Part shown: positions 22,543-29,758 of the stretch, piece after piece
Position numbering within the stretch: position 1 is the first letter of the stretch
How the letters are laid out: the number at the start of each line of letters is the position of its first letter
Source of the DNA: Lachnospiraceae bacterium
GTDB lineage: Bacteria > Bacillota > Clostridia > Lachnospirales > Lachnospiraceae
Reading direction: 5' to 3'
DNA: 61,441 bases
NCBI GenBank assembly: GCA_902362715.1
Contig: CABIXN010000001.1
Location: forward strand, 415,528 to 476,968
Program-made: the position numbers and the translations under genes
The notes under the pieces: model-generated
The model's input: the letters and a program-made list of their open reading frames with translations, nothing else
Database searches by the model: none
What the model was told of the DNA's origin: nothing

Positions 22543-23196
22543 ATGAAAAAAATTCGAATAAAATATTATGGCTTTTTTCTGCTTCCGCTCTGCTTTCTGC
22601 TGGTGTTTTGCGGCAGGGTGCGGGCGGCGGAAAGTTCTGTTTCCGTATCGATTCCAGTGGAACAGGTCTTTCAGACAGAGAATCAGATACCGGAAGAGCT
22701 GGACAGAACCTTTCAATATGAATTTAAGGCTTTGAATTTATTAAATCCCATGCCGGAAGGGATTCAGGATAATAGTTATATTTTTACAATAGAAGATAAT
22801 CTTACTGTGAACATTGGAGATATCGTATATACACATGGCGGAGTATATAAATATCAGCTTCGGCAGCTGACCGGACAAAAACAGCAGGGCTATATTTGTG
22901 ATGAACAGGTATATCAGCTGGAAGTATATGTTAAAAATGATCCGGCCGGAGGGCTTCTGGCAGAAGTAATTGTCAGGAATGAGGATGGAGAGAAAACAGG
23001 TCATCTTAAATTTGTAAATACCTATCAAGGTGATGATACCTCCCGGATAGATACAGGCAGTGTGGTAAAAACAGGAGATGAACAAAAGATGGTTCAATGG
23101 GGAATACTTTGTGCTGCAGTGATTGCGGCCATTTGTCTTCTGGCTGGAATCAGGCGGAAGAGAGAAAAAGCAGGAATGGAAGTAAAAGAATATTAA
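22543..23196 (+). CDS. Minor (basal) pilin, FctB-like
   Basis: About 217 residues from the ATG at 22543, which is better spaced from AAAGGA than the ATG at 22537. A signal peptide ends near RVRAAE (about 30). One FctA/Spy0128-type domain follows (about 35-165, ending KFVNTYQ). The C-terminus has the sorting-like motif VKTGD, a hydrophobic helix and RRKREK. Position after the class B sortase corresponds to FctB, the basal pilin that links the fibre to the cell wall. Last gene of the operon. Confidence 0.8.
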   Translation: MKKIRIKYYGFFLLPLCFLLVFCGRVRAAESSVSVSIPVEQVFQTENQIPEELDRTFQYEFKALNLLNPMPEGIQDNSYIFTIEDNLTVNIGDIVYTHGGVYKYQLRQLTGQKQQGYICDEQVYQLEVYVKNDPAGGLLAEVIVRNEDGEKTGHLKFVNTYQGDDTSRIDTGSVVKTGDEQKMVQWGILCAAVIAAICLLAGIRRKREKAGMEVKEY

Positions 23197-23215
23197 TTTT
23201 CAATAAAAAAGTAAT

Positions 23216-23354
23216 AAGGGGCTGTAAAAAAACTCCCCTAAAAGAAAAATCGCCCAGACCGTGAGGCCTGAGCGATTTTTTGGCATAATTAATTATGTGA
23301 CTAAATAAAAATACCAATAATGATTTAAGTTAGGGACTTATTTTACAACCCCTT
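23216..23354. repeat. MITE-like element with 22-bp imperfect terminal inverted repeats
   Basis: The left end (23216-23237, AAGGGGCTGTAAAAAAACTCCC in outline) and the complement of the right end (23333-23354) match at 19 of 22 positions. The 139-bp unit holds a terminator-like hairpin (23245-23281) and the palindrome CATAATTAATTATG but no gene. No target-site duplication is obvious. The internal hairpin, AAAAATCGC with GCGATTTTT, probably serves as the terminator of the pilus operon. Confidence 0.6.
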
Positions 23355-23355
23355 G

Positions 23356-23419
23356 TTTGATCTTTGGAAAAAAGAACGGATATGAATATTTTTTTGGATT
23401 TATGGTGCAGTTATGGTAT
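23356..23419 (+). repeat. 64-bp direct repeat, copy 1
   Basis: Identical to 24268-24331 except for one base (T at 23406, C at 24318). It begins one base after the MITE-like element and ends four bases before the toxin gene. The two copies bracket the toxin-antitoxin module, with a repeat-to-repeat distance of 912 bp. Confidence 0.9.
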
Positions 23420-23422
23420 TTT

Positions 23423-23752
23423 TTAAAGATTATGTTTGCTTTTGCGCTTGGAAGCTTCCTGATAGACCTGGTTGTCTGCTCTTACGGATACGATAATGAT
23501 TGTCATGACGCCTTGCTTTTCTTCCACAGAGTAGACAACACGGATGCCAATTCCACGGAATTTGATTTTAAAAAGACCTGTCAGATTAGAATCGTCTTTA
23601 TTCCCAAGCGGCTTTCCATATCCGCCTTGATAAATGGAGACCGGGTTCTGGCTGACTTTCTGGATTCCTTTCACGACCTGCGGACGGACAGAGTGATCCA
23701 GCTTTTTCATATCGGTGAGTGCTTCGGGGATGAAATTAATCTGGTAGTTCAT
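23423..23752 (-). CDS. RelE/ParE-family toxin
   Basis: 109 residues. The pattern INFIPEALTDMKKLDHSVRPQVVKGIQKV, a central GKPLGN...LTGLFKIKFRGIGIRVVY and a final strand MTIIIVSVRA is the RelE fold: basic residues on the sheet, then a C-terminal helical tail. RelE-type toxins cleave mRNA on the ribosome. It overlaps the antitoxin gene by four bases (ATGA), the classical coupled arrangement. The pair lies between 64-bp direct repeats, suggesting acquisition as a unit. Confidence 0.85.
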   Translation of the reverse strand: MNYQINFIPEALTDMKKLDHSVRPQVVKGIQKVSQNPVSIYQGGYGKPLGNKDDSNLTGLFKIKFRGIGIRVVYSVEEKQGVMTIIIVSVRADNQVYQEASKRKSKHNL

Positions 23753-24072
23753 TCGATTTCTAATTCCTCCGCTTCTTCAATTTCGGAATCGGAAATTCCA
23801 AGGTCAGCCATTGCATCATGGAAAGAGATGGTGTGTTCCAAGGCACCGCCGTTGATTCGTTCCTGTGCCAGGAGCAGGAGACGGTAGTCTTCTTCAATGT
23901 CAGACAGACGTTCATATTCCTCCGGGGAGAGAATAACGGCAGAAGGCGCATTGTTTTTTAAAACGACAAGCTGGCGTTCCGTCCGCAGGCGGTCAAAAAT
24001 TTTGGAAGCCTGCCCTTTGTTAAACTGGGTGACAGAAACGAGGCTGTTTAATAGATCAGAAGTAATAGCCAT
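23749..24072 (-). CDS. Phd/YefM-type antitoxin
   Basis: 107 residues from the ATG at 24072, chosen for AAAGGAGGAATCACAA directly upstream; an in-frame start at 24096 is less likely. The N-terminus (SDLLNSLVSVTQFNKGQASKIFDRLRTERQLVVLKNNAPSAVILSPEEYERL) is the Phd/YefM DNA-binding dimer, and the acidic C-terminal tail (ISDSEIEEAEELEIE) is the toxin-neutralising part. The promoter on the minus strand includes a -10-like TATACT upstream of the start. Auto-repression by the complex is expected from the family. Confidence 0.85.
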   Translation of the reverse strand: MAITSDLLNSLVSVTQFNKGQASKIFDRLRTERQLVVLKNNAPSAVILSPEEYERLSDIEEDYRLLLLAQERINGGALEHTISFHDAMADLGISDSEIEEAEELEIE

Positions 24073-24267
24073 TTGTGATTCCTCCTTTTGCTGCACTTTT
24101 CTTTAGTATATGCGAAAAGCAGCGTTTTATCAATAGGAGGAAAAGAAAATATATCGAGAAATTATAATGTGATTTTGTTGTAATTGATACAAATCTTAAT
24201 AAATTTATTATTCAGAATCTTTTTGCCATATAAATATAATGAAGAAATGCCGATGCAGGAGGATTTA

Positions 24268-24331
24268 TTTGATCTTTGGAAAAAAGAACGGATATGAATA
24301 TTTTTTTGGATTTATGGCGCAGTTATGGTAT
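24268..24331 (+). repeat. 64-bp direct repeat, copy 2
   Basis: Second copy of 23356-23419 with one mismatch. It follows an AGGAGG-like site and an ATG (24247-24249) that opens a 16-codon frame ending at TGA within the repeat. This may be the remains of a gene start: MPMQEDLFDLWKKERI. The 172 bp between the antitoxin start and this copy are AT-rich and show nothing else. Confidence 0.9.
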
Positions 24332-24365
24332 GATTTAAGAAATATAAGAATCGGAGGATGAGAAC

Positions 24366-24683
24366 ATGAAAACAGAGCAGCATCAGGGAGCAAAAGGTAT
24401 GTACACAGTAAAGCACCTGCTTGGTGAAACAGAATTGAACGGAAAATGTGGTCTGTATGCAGAAGTGACTTTAGAACCGGGATGTATTCTTGGTTATCAT
24501 GAGCATCATGGAGAAAGCGAGACGTATTATCTTTTGTCCGGAGAAGGGTGTTATAATGATAACGGTGTTACGCGTCCGGTCAAAGCAGGTGATGTAACAT
24601 TTACTCCGGATGGAAGCGGACATGATATAGAAAATACAGGAACGAAAGATCTTGTTTTTATGGCTTTGATTATTTTTAACTGA
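24366..24683 (+). CDS. Cupin-domain protein
   Basis: 105 residues forming one cupin barrel. The two motifs are visible: G-x5-H-x-H-x3-E (GYHEHHGESETYYLLSGEG) and GDVTFTPDGSGHDIENTG. The His/His/Glu/His set could bind a metal. Small single-domain cupins act as isomerases, binding modules or regulators, and no specific function can be read here. GGAGG lies seven bases upstream of the ATG. It is followed by a rhodanese lipoprotein gene after 41 bases and may be co-transcribed. Confidence 0.85.
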   Translation: MKTEQHQGAKGMYTVKHLLGETELNGKCGLYAEVTLEPGCILGYHEHHGESETYYLLSGEGCYNDNGVTRPVKAGDVTFTPDGSGHDIENTGTKDLVFMALIIFN

Positions 24684-24724
24684 TAAATGAAACACTGATA
24701 TAACAGGTTTAGAAAGCAGAGAGT

Positions 24725-25150
24725 ATGAAGAAAATTAAGTTATGCATTATGCTTTGTATGGTTCTGGCGGCGGGAGTTTTGCTGAACGCCTGTATGGGGA
24801 AAGCAGATAAAGCCCAGGAAGGCGGGGAACAGACAGGAAGCTGGCGGCAGGTTGATGCTAAGGATGCCGCTTTGCTGATGGAAGATGCATCGGATTATGT
24901 GATTTTGGATGTACGGACACAAGAAGAGTATGACCAGGGGCATATTAAAGGAGCAGTTTGTATACCAAATGAAACCATTGGAGAAGAGGTATCCGAAAAA
25001 CTGCCCCAAAAAGATCAGACGATATTCGTATACTGCAGGAGCGGAAACAGAAGTAAACAGGCTTCGTCTAAGCTTGCAGCCCTGGGATATACCGATGTTG
25101 TAGAATTTGGCGGTATTTCTGACTGGGATGGAGAAATTGTGACAGAATAA
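24725..25150 (+). CDS. Rhodanese-domain lipoprotein
   Basis: 141 residues. A lipoprotein signal peptide ends with the lipobox LNAC (Cys at about 23), so the protein is anchored outside the membrane. A single rhodanese domain follows (about 45-140), with VILDVRTQEEYDQGHIKGAV and the active-site loop YCRSGNRS containing the catalytic Cys. It probably handles sulfane sulfur or has a redox role at the cell surface. The stop overlaps an ATG by one base, but the next gene probably starts further on at 25270. Confidence 0.9.
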   Translation: MKKIKLCIMLCMVLAAGVLLNACMGKADKAQEGGEQTGSWRQVDAKDAALLMEDASDYVILDVRTQEEYDQGHIKGAVCIPNETIGEEVSEKLPQKDQTIFVYCRSGNRSKQASSKLAALGYTDVVEFGGISDWDGEIVTE

Positions 25151-25269
25151 TGAAAAAGCAGAAAATGCGTTTTTACTGGTTGAAACAGGGAAGCGGTTTT
25201 CTGCTTTTTAGCGTACATTTACCTGGAAGAAGACAGAAAAGTAAAAGGAAGATATGCAGGAGGTTTCAT

Positions 25270-26214
25270 ATGATTATTTTTCTGATAATGATAATTATTT
25301 TATGCTGTCTGATGATTCTGGCAGCTTATATTTCTTACCGGAGAATTTTTTATTCCGGTCCCCGTCCTGACTGTCCGGACCACAGGATTCCGGATACAGA
25401 CCAGTATCGTCCATATAAGGAAGAGATTCTGCGTTTGCTTTCTGAGGCGCTGGCCCTTCCATATGAATCGGTTGCCATTAAATCGTATGACGGTCTGACG
25501 CTGTACGGAAAATATTATCATGTGAAAGATCACGCCCCCCTGCAGATTATGTTTCACGGTTATCGAACTCCTCTGGCAGAACGGGACTTTGAAGGTGGTA
25601 TGCAGATCAGCAGGCAGGCGGGGTGTAATTTTCTGCTGGTGGACCAGAGGGCTCACGGAAAAAGCCAGGGGCATATTACCACATTCGGAATCAGGGAGCG
25701 CAGGGACTGCCTGTCCTGGATTACATATGCCCTTGAGCGGTTTGGGAAAGAAACAAAAATTACATTGTTTGGGATTTCCATGGGAGCGGCCACTGTTTTA
25801 ATGGCGGCAGACCTGGGGCTGCCAGAGAATGTTGCCGGCATTGTAGCGGACTGCGGTTATACGTCGCCGGAAGCAATTATAAAGTCTGTCATAGGTTCCA
25901 TGGGGCTGCCAGGGTGTGTATACTTTTTTGTCCGTCTGGGAGCGGTATTATTTGCACACTTAAACTTAAGTGAGAGCGATGCTGTGAATGCTGTAAAACA
26001 ATGCAGGATACCGGTTTTGTTTATTCATGGGGAAGATGACAGGTATGTTCCATGCAAAATGACAAAAGAACTGTACAACGCCTGCCTGGGAGAAAAGTAT
26101 CTTCTTACTGTACCGGGAGCCGGCCACGGAATGAGTTTTTATGGAAACAGAAAAGAATATGTGCGGATGGTTCAGAAATTTGTAATGGAGAAATCAGAAT
26201 TGAAAAATGAATGA
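25270..26214 (+). CDS. Membrane-anchored alpha/beta hydrolase
   Basis: About 314 residues from the ATG at 25270, with AGGAGG seven bases upstream. An in-frame ATG at 25150 would add 40 basic residues before the membrane helix and has no comparable site. One N-terminal helix (MIIFLIMIIILCCLMILAAY) anchors the protein. The hydrolase fold has the oxyanion HGYRTP, the nucleophile elbow GISMGAA (Ser), the Asp in HGEDDRYVP and the His in GAGHGMSF. This family includes BEM46-like and YqkD-like hydrolases with unknown substrates. Confidence 0.85.
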   Translation: MIIFLIMIIILCCLMILAAYISYRRIFYSGPRPDCPDHRIPDTDQYRPYKEEILRLLSEALALPYESVAIKSYDGLTLYGKYYHVKDHAPLQIMFHGYRTPLAERDFEGGMQISRQAGCNFLLVDQRAHGKSQGHITTFGIRERRDCLSWITYALERFGKETKITLFGISMGAATVLMAADLGLPENVAGIVADCGYTSPEAIIKSVIGSMGLPGCVYFFVRLGAVLFAHLNLSESDAVNAVKQCRIPVLFIHGEDDRYVPCKMTKELYNACLGEKYLLTVPGAGHGMSFYGNRKEYVRMVQKFVMEKSELKNE

Positions 26215-26253
26215 AAAGAGGAGTTTTTAGTGTATTGATCAGGCAGAAAATGA

Positions 26254-26310
26254 AAAACTGACAGGGTTCGATTTTGTATTATGTAAAATCTTGCCTTAAA
26301 TGTCAGTTTT
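26254..26310 (+). other. Long hairpin upstream of the 5-oxoprolinase operon
   Basis: AAAACTGACA (26254-26263) pairs with TGTCAGTTTT (26301-26310), with an inner GATTTT/AAAATC helix. It may end transcription of the hydrolase gene. Its 3' arm overlaps the spacer of the next promoter, so it could also be an operator. Confidence 0.5.
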
Positions 26311-26319
26311 AGTTATAAT
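26291..26319 (+). promoter_or_regulatory. Sigma-A promoter of the 5-oxoprolinase operon
   Basis: TTGCCT at 26291-26296 and a perfect TATAAT at 26314-26319, 17 bp apart, about 33 bp before the first gene. Confidence 0.7.
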
Positions 26320-26352
26320 AGAAAAGATATTGAGTGAAAGGAAGAAAACTAT

Positions 26353-27558
26353 ATGAATGAGACGAAAAAGAAAAACAGCGGAGCGCTGTTAGGAGCCGCA
26401 TTTATTATGGCTACTTCAGCAATTGGGCCTGGCTTTCTGACTCAGACAGCCAAATTTACAAGCGATTTCAAAGCCAGCTTTGGTTTTGTTATTCTGATTT
26501 CCATTCTGCTGTCTATTGTAGTGCAGCTGAATGTATGGAGAGTATTATGCGTCAGCGGTATGCGAGGACAGGATGTGGCAAATAAGCTGCTTCCGGGCCT
26601 TGGATTTGTGCTGGCATTTCTGATTGCGGCAGGAGGATTGATCTTTAACATTGGAAATGTAGGCGGCGGAGCACTGGGATTTGATACTCTGCTTGGTATT
26701 CCCCAGACAGTGGGCTGCTTTTTGGCAGGCGGAATTGCTATTATAGTATTTTTATTAAAAAATGCCATGAAAGCTATGGATACGCTGACTAAAATACTGG
26801 CAGGGGTAATGATCGTTGTAATTTTTATTGTTATCTGTATTGTACAGCCTCCGGCAGGACAGGCTCTCAAAGAGACCTTTGCACCTTCTACAGGAATTAC
26901 AGATCTGATGCCGGCGATTCTGACACTGCTGGGCGGAACCGTAGGCGGCTATATAACATTTGCCGGGGCTCACAGATTAATTGATGCCGGGATTACAGGA
27001 AAAGAAAATTTAAAAGAAGTAACAAGAAGTTCTGTAACGGGAATTATTATTGCAACTATTGTCCGTGTATTTTTATTCCTGGCTGTATTAGGGGTTGTTG
27101 TGGCCGGTGTTGCGTTAAATATGGACAATCCGGCAGCGGATGCGTTCCGGCAGGGAGCAGGAGAGTTAGGATACCGTTTCTTTGGTCTGGTACTGCTGTG
27201 TGCGGCAATTACTTCTATTATCGGAGCAGCTTACACATCTGTTTCCTTTTTAAAAACATTCCATAAGAGTATTGAAAAGAATGAAAAGTGGGTGACCATT
27301 GCTTTTATCGCCCTTTCTACTATTGTTATGGCGATTGTAGGACAGCCGGCAAAACTTCTTGTACTGGCGGGAGCTCTTAATGGTCTGATTCTTCCACTGA
27401 CACTGGGAATCTGTCTGGTTGCTTCTCAGAAGAAAAAGATTATGGGAGAGGGATATAAACATCCAAAATGGCTTTTGGTTGTGGGAATTGTTGTTGTAGT
27501 TCTGGCAGTGTATCTTTGTATTACTTCTTTAAGCGGGCTGGGACAGCTGTTTGCTTAA
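26353..27558 (+). CDS. NRAMP-related transporter, YcsG type (5-oxoproline operon)
   Basis: 401 residues with about 11 membrane helices, in the NRAMP/APC superfamily. The first helix reads AIGPGFLTQT where true NRAMP metal transporters have the metal-coordinating DPGN. This matches the YcsG branch of B. subtilis, whose gene lies with the pxp (ycsF-kipI-kipA) genes. Linkage here to all three PxpABC genes supports uptake of 5-oxoproline or a related small organic acid rather than a metal. GAAAGGAAG precedes the ATG. First gene of a six-gene operon. Confidence 0.8.
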   Translation: MNETKKKNSGALLGAAFIMATSAIGPGFLTQTAKFTSDFKASFGFVILISILLSIVVQLNVWRVLCVSGMRGQDVANKLLPGLGFVLAFLIAAGGLIFNIGNVGGGALGFDTLLGIPQTVGCFLAGGIAIIVFLLKNAMKAMDTLTKILAGVMIVVIFIVICIVQPPAGQALKETFAPSTGITDLMPAILTLLGGTVGGYITFAGAHRLIDAGITGKENLKEVTRSSVTGIIIATIVRVFLFLAVLGVVVAGVALNMDNPAADAFRQGAGELGYRFFGLVLLCAAITSIIGAAYTSVSFLKTFHKSIEKNEKWVTIAFIALSTIVMAIVGQPAKLLVLAGALNGLILPLTLGICLVASQKKKIMGEGYKHPKWLLVVGIVVVVLAVYLCITSLSGLGQLFA

Positions 27559-27576
27559 TATTTAGGAGGAAAGAAC

Positions 27577-28305
27577 ATGGATGGAGTTAAAATTCTCACA
27601 GAAGGGGATTCTTCCTTACTGATTGAATTTGGAAAAGAGATTTCACCTGAAATTAACGGGAAAATTACAGCTCTTGTTCATCTGTTAAAAGCCCAGCAGA
27701 TCGAGGGTGTTGTGGATTTGATTCCGGCTTTTTGTTCTCTGCTGATTAATTATGATCCCAGGGTTATTACTTATTCTAAATTAAAAAAAAGGCTGGAAAA
27801 ACTGCTGAAACTGGAAGTGGAAGCAAAGCAGAGTGTGAAAAAGGTCATTGAAATTCCTGTATGCTATGGCGGAGAGTACGGACCAGATCTGGATAATATT
27901 GCAGAACATGCAGGGCTTAACAGAGAAGAAGTTATTAAAATCCATTCTTCCAGAGATTATCTGATTTATATGCTGGGATTCCTTCCGGGATTTTCCTATC
28001 TGGGAGGACTTGATGAGCGGATTCATACACCAAGACTGGCAAATCCGAGAATTAAAATCAGTGCCGGAAGCGTTGGAATTGGTGGTTCCCAGACCGGTAT
28101 TTATCCTCTGGACTCACCGGGGGGCTGGCAGCTTCTTGGCATGACGCCTGTAAAAACTTACGATCCAAACCGGAATCAGCCGATTTTATTCGAAGCGGGA
28201 GATTATATCCGTTTTGTTCCGGTTTCCGAGGAAGAATATCTGAATATCAAAGATCAGGTGGATGCAGGTACCTATGAATGCGCTATTCGCAGCATGGAGG
28301 TGTAA
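27577..28305 (+). CDS. pxpB: 5-oxoprolinase subunit B (KipI family)
   Basis: 242 residues. The allophanate hydrolase subunit 1 domain is recognisable by the C-terminal LIYMLGFLPGFSYLGGLDERIHTPRLANPR in outline, the SVGIGGSQTGIYPLDSPGGWQLLG core and FEAGDYIRFVPV. PxpB works with PxpA and PxpC to open 5-oxoproline to glutamate at the cost of ATP, removing a spontaneous breakdown product of glutamine. It lies 18 bases after the transporter gene and two bases before pxpC. Confidence 0.92.
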   Translation: MDGVKILTEGDSSLLIEFGKEISPEINGKITALVHLLKAQQIEGVVDLIPAFCSLLINYDPRVITYSKLKKRLEKLLKLEVEAKQSVKKVIEIPVCYGGEYGPDLDNIAEHAGLNREEVIKIHSSRDYLIYMLGFLPGFSYLGGLDERIHTPRLANPRIKISAGSVGIGGSQTGIYPLDSPGGWQLLGMTPVKTYDPNRNQPILFEAGDYIRFVPVSEEEYLNIKDQVDAGTYECAIRSMEV

Positions 28306-28307
28306 AG

Positions 28308-29312
28308 ATGGGAATTCGTGTATTAAAAGGCGGTATGATGACAACGGTTCAGGATCTGGGAAGAACCGGTTATCAAAGCCAGGGATTTAGTGTTTCCGGG
28401 GTGATGGATGTACGTTCGTTTAAGATCGCGAATCTGCTGCTGGATAATCCGGAGAATGAAGCTGTTTTGGAATTTTCACTGGTAGGGCCTACTTTACAGT
28501 TTACATCCGAAACTATTGTAGCTATTACCGGCGGAGATTTTCAGCCTCTGATCAATAAGGAGCCTGCTCCCATGTATACAGCTATCTATATGAACCGGGG
28601 GGATATTCTGGAATTTCAGGGAGCAAAAACGGGAAGCAGAGGTTATCTTGCCTTTTCCAGCTATCTGGATGTTCCGGTGGTTATGGGAAGCCGTTCTACA
28701 AATATCAAGTGCAGCATTGGCGGATTTAAAGGACGCAGGCTGATGGCTGATGATTATCTGGGATTTCGGATCAAAAGGCGGTATCTTCCGTATTTTCTAT
28801 CCCGCCATCTAGAGCCGGATGACTTTAATCAGGATGAGGCAGATATCCGGGTAGTGATGGGACCTCAGGATGGGCAGTTTACCAGACAGGGAAAAGAGAC
28901 CTTTTTAACCAGTGAATATACAGTTACCAGTGACTTTGACCGTATGGGATGCAGGCTGGAAGGGCCGTTTATTGCTCATAAAGAGACGGCAGATATTATA
29001 TCGGATGGAATTGCTTTTGGAGCGGTACAGGTGCCGTCCCACGGAAAGCCCATTGTACTTTTATCCGACCGTCAGACAACAGGCGGATATGCCAAAATTG
29101 CTACGATAGCATCTGTAGATATTCCAAAACTGGTGCAGCGGAAAACAGAGCATAAAATTCGTTTTCAGGAGATTTCGGTATCAGAGGCGCAGCAGCTTTT
29201 GGTGGATGAAATGAAGGAGTTTGATCAGATGAGAAAACAGATTTATCAGCCCTGTAAGGAAGTATTAGACTGCAGACTGGTTGCAAAAAGACTGGCAAAA
29301 TTATTTCATTAG
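28308..29312 (+). CDS. pxpC: 5-oxoprolinase subunit C (KipA family)
   Basis: 334 residues from the ATG at 28308 (GGAGGTG upstream), two bases after pxpB. The allophanate hydrolase subunit 2 domain shows TTVQDLGRTGYQSQGFSVSG near the start, then GYLAFSSYLDVPVVMGSRST and GAVQVPSHGKPIVLLSDRQTTGGYAKI in outline. Members of this family are also annotated as biotin-dependent carboxyltransferase-like. That is notable because biotin carrier and biotin carboxylase genes follow directly. Confidence 0.92.
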   Translation: MGIRVLKGGMMTTVQDLGRTGYQSQGFSVSGVMDVRSFKIANLLLDNPENEAVLEFSLVGPTLQFTSETIVAITGGDFQPLINKEPAPMYTAIYMNRGDILEFQGAKTGSRGYLAFSSYLDVPVVMGSRSTNIKCSIGGFKGRRLMADDYLGFRIKRRYLPYFLSRHLEPDDFNQDEADIRVVMGPQDGQFTRQGKETFLTSEYTVTSDFDRMGCRLEGPFIAHKETADIISDGIAFGAVQVPSHGKPIVLLSDRQTTGGYAKIATIASVDIPKLVQRKTEHKIRFQEISVSEAQQLLVDEMKEFDQMRKQIYQPCKEVLDCRLVAKRLAKLFH

Positions 29313-29328
29313 AAAAGGAGCTTAAATC

Positions 29329-29748
29329 ATGGATCTGGATAAAATTGAACGACTAGTAAAAATTGTTGAAAATTCATCCATGCTGGAGTTTTCAATTAAA
29401 GAGGGAAATACAAAAATTTCAATGAGCCGCAGCAGAGGAGCAGGGCAGACAGGAGAGGTTTTCGTATCCGATGTACAGCAGATGCCGGAGGAGACGGAAG
29501 ATGAGAACTTTATCACCTCCCCCATTGTAGGAACTTTTTATTCTGCGCCGTCACCGGATGCACCGGCTTTTGTAAAAGTAGGAGACGTTGTAAAAGCAGG
29601 ACAGACGGTTTGTATTCTGGAAGCAATGAAGCTGATGAATGAGATTGACTGTGAATATGACTGTGAAATCGAGGCAGTGCTGGTAAGTAATGAGCAAAAG
29701 GTAGAATACGGACAGCCGCTGTTTCGGGTGAAGAAGATACAAGATTAA
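29329..29748 (+). CDS. accB: Biotin carboxyl carrier protein
   Basis: 139 residues. The C-terminal biotinyl domain (about 62-139) has the biotinylation site EAMKLMNEI, and the N-terminal part is a short helical region as in AccB. It lies 16 bases after pxpC and 10 bases before a biotin carboxylase gene, inside the 5-oxoprolinase operon. No carboxyltransferase genes (accA/accD) are nearby. The pair may therefore serve acetyl-CoA carboxylase encoded elsewhere, or a biotin-dependent reaction with PxpB/PxpC. Confidence 0.9.
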   Translation: MDLDKIERLVKIVENSSMLEFSIKEGNTKISMSRSRGAGQTGEVFVSDVQQMPEETEDENFITSPIVGTFYSAPSPDAPAFVKVGDVVKAGQTVCILEAMKLMNEIDCEYDCEIEAVLVSNEQKVEYGQPLFRVKKIQD

Positions 29749-29758
29749 GGAGGCAGTG

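Noticed and set aside
23282..23297. CATAATTAATTATG, resembling a third recombination site of the pilus switch
   Set aside because: It is a simple AT palindrome lacking the outer CAA/TTG bases and the 4-bp core of the two 22-bp sites, and it lies inside the MITE-like element.
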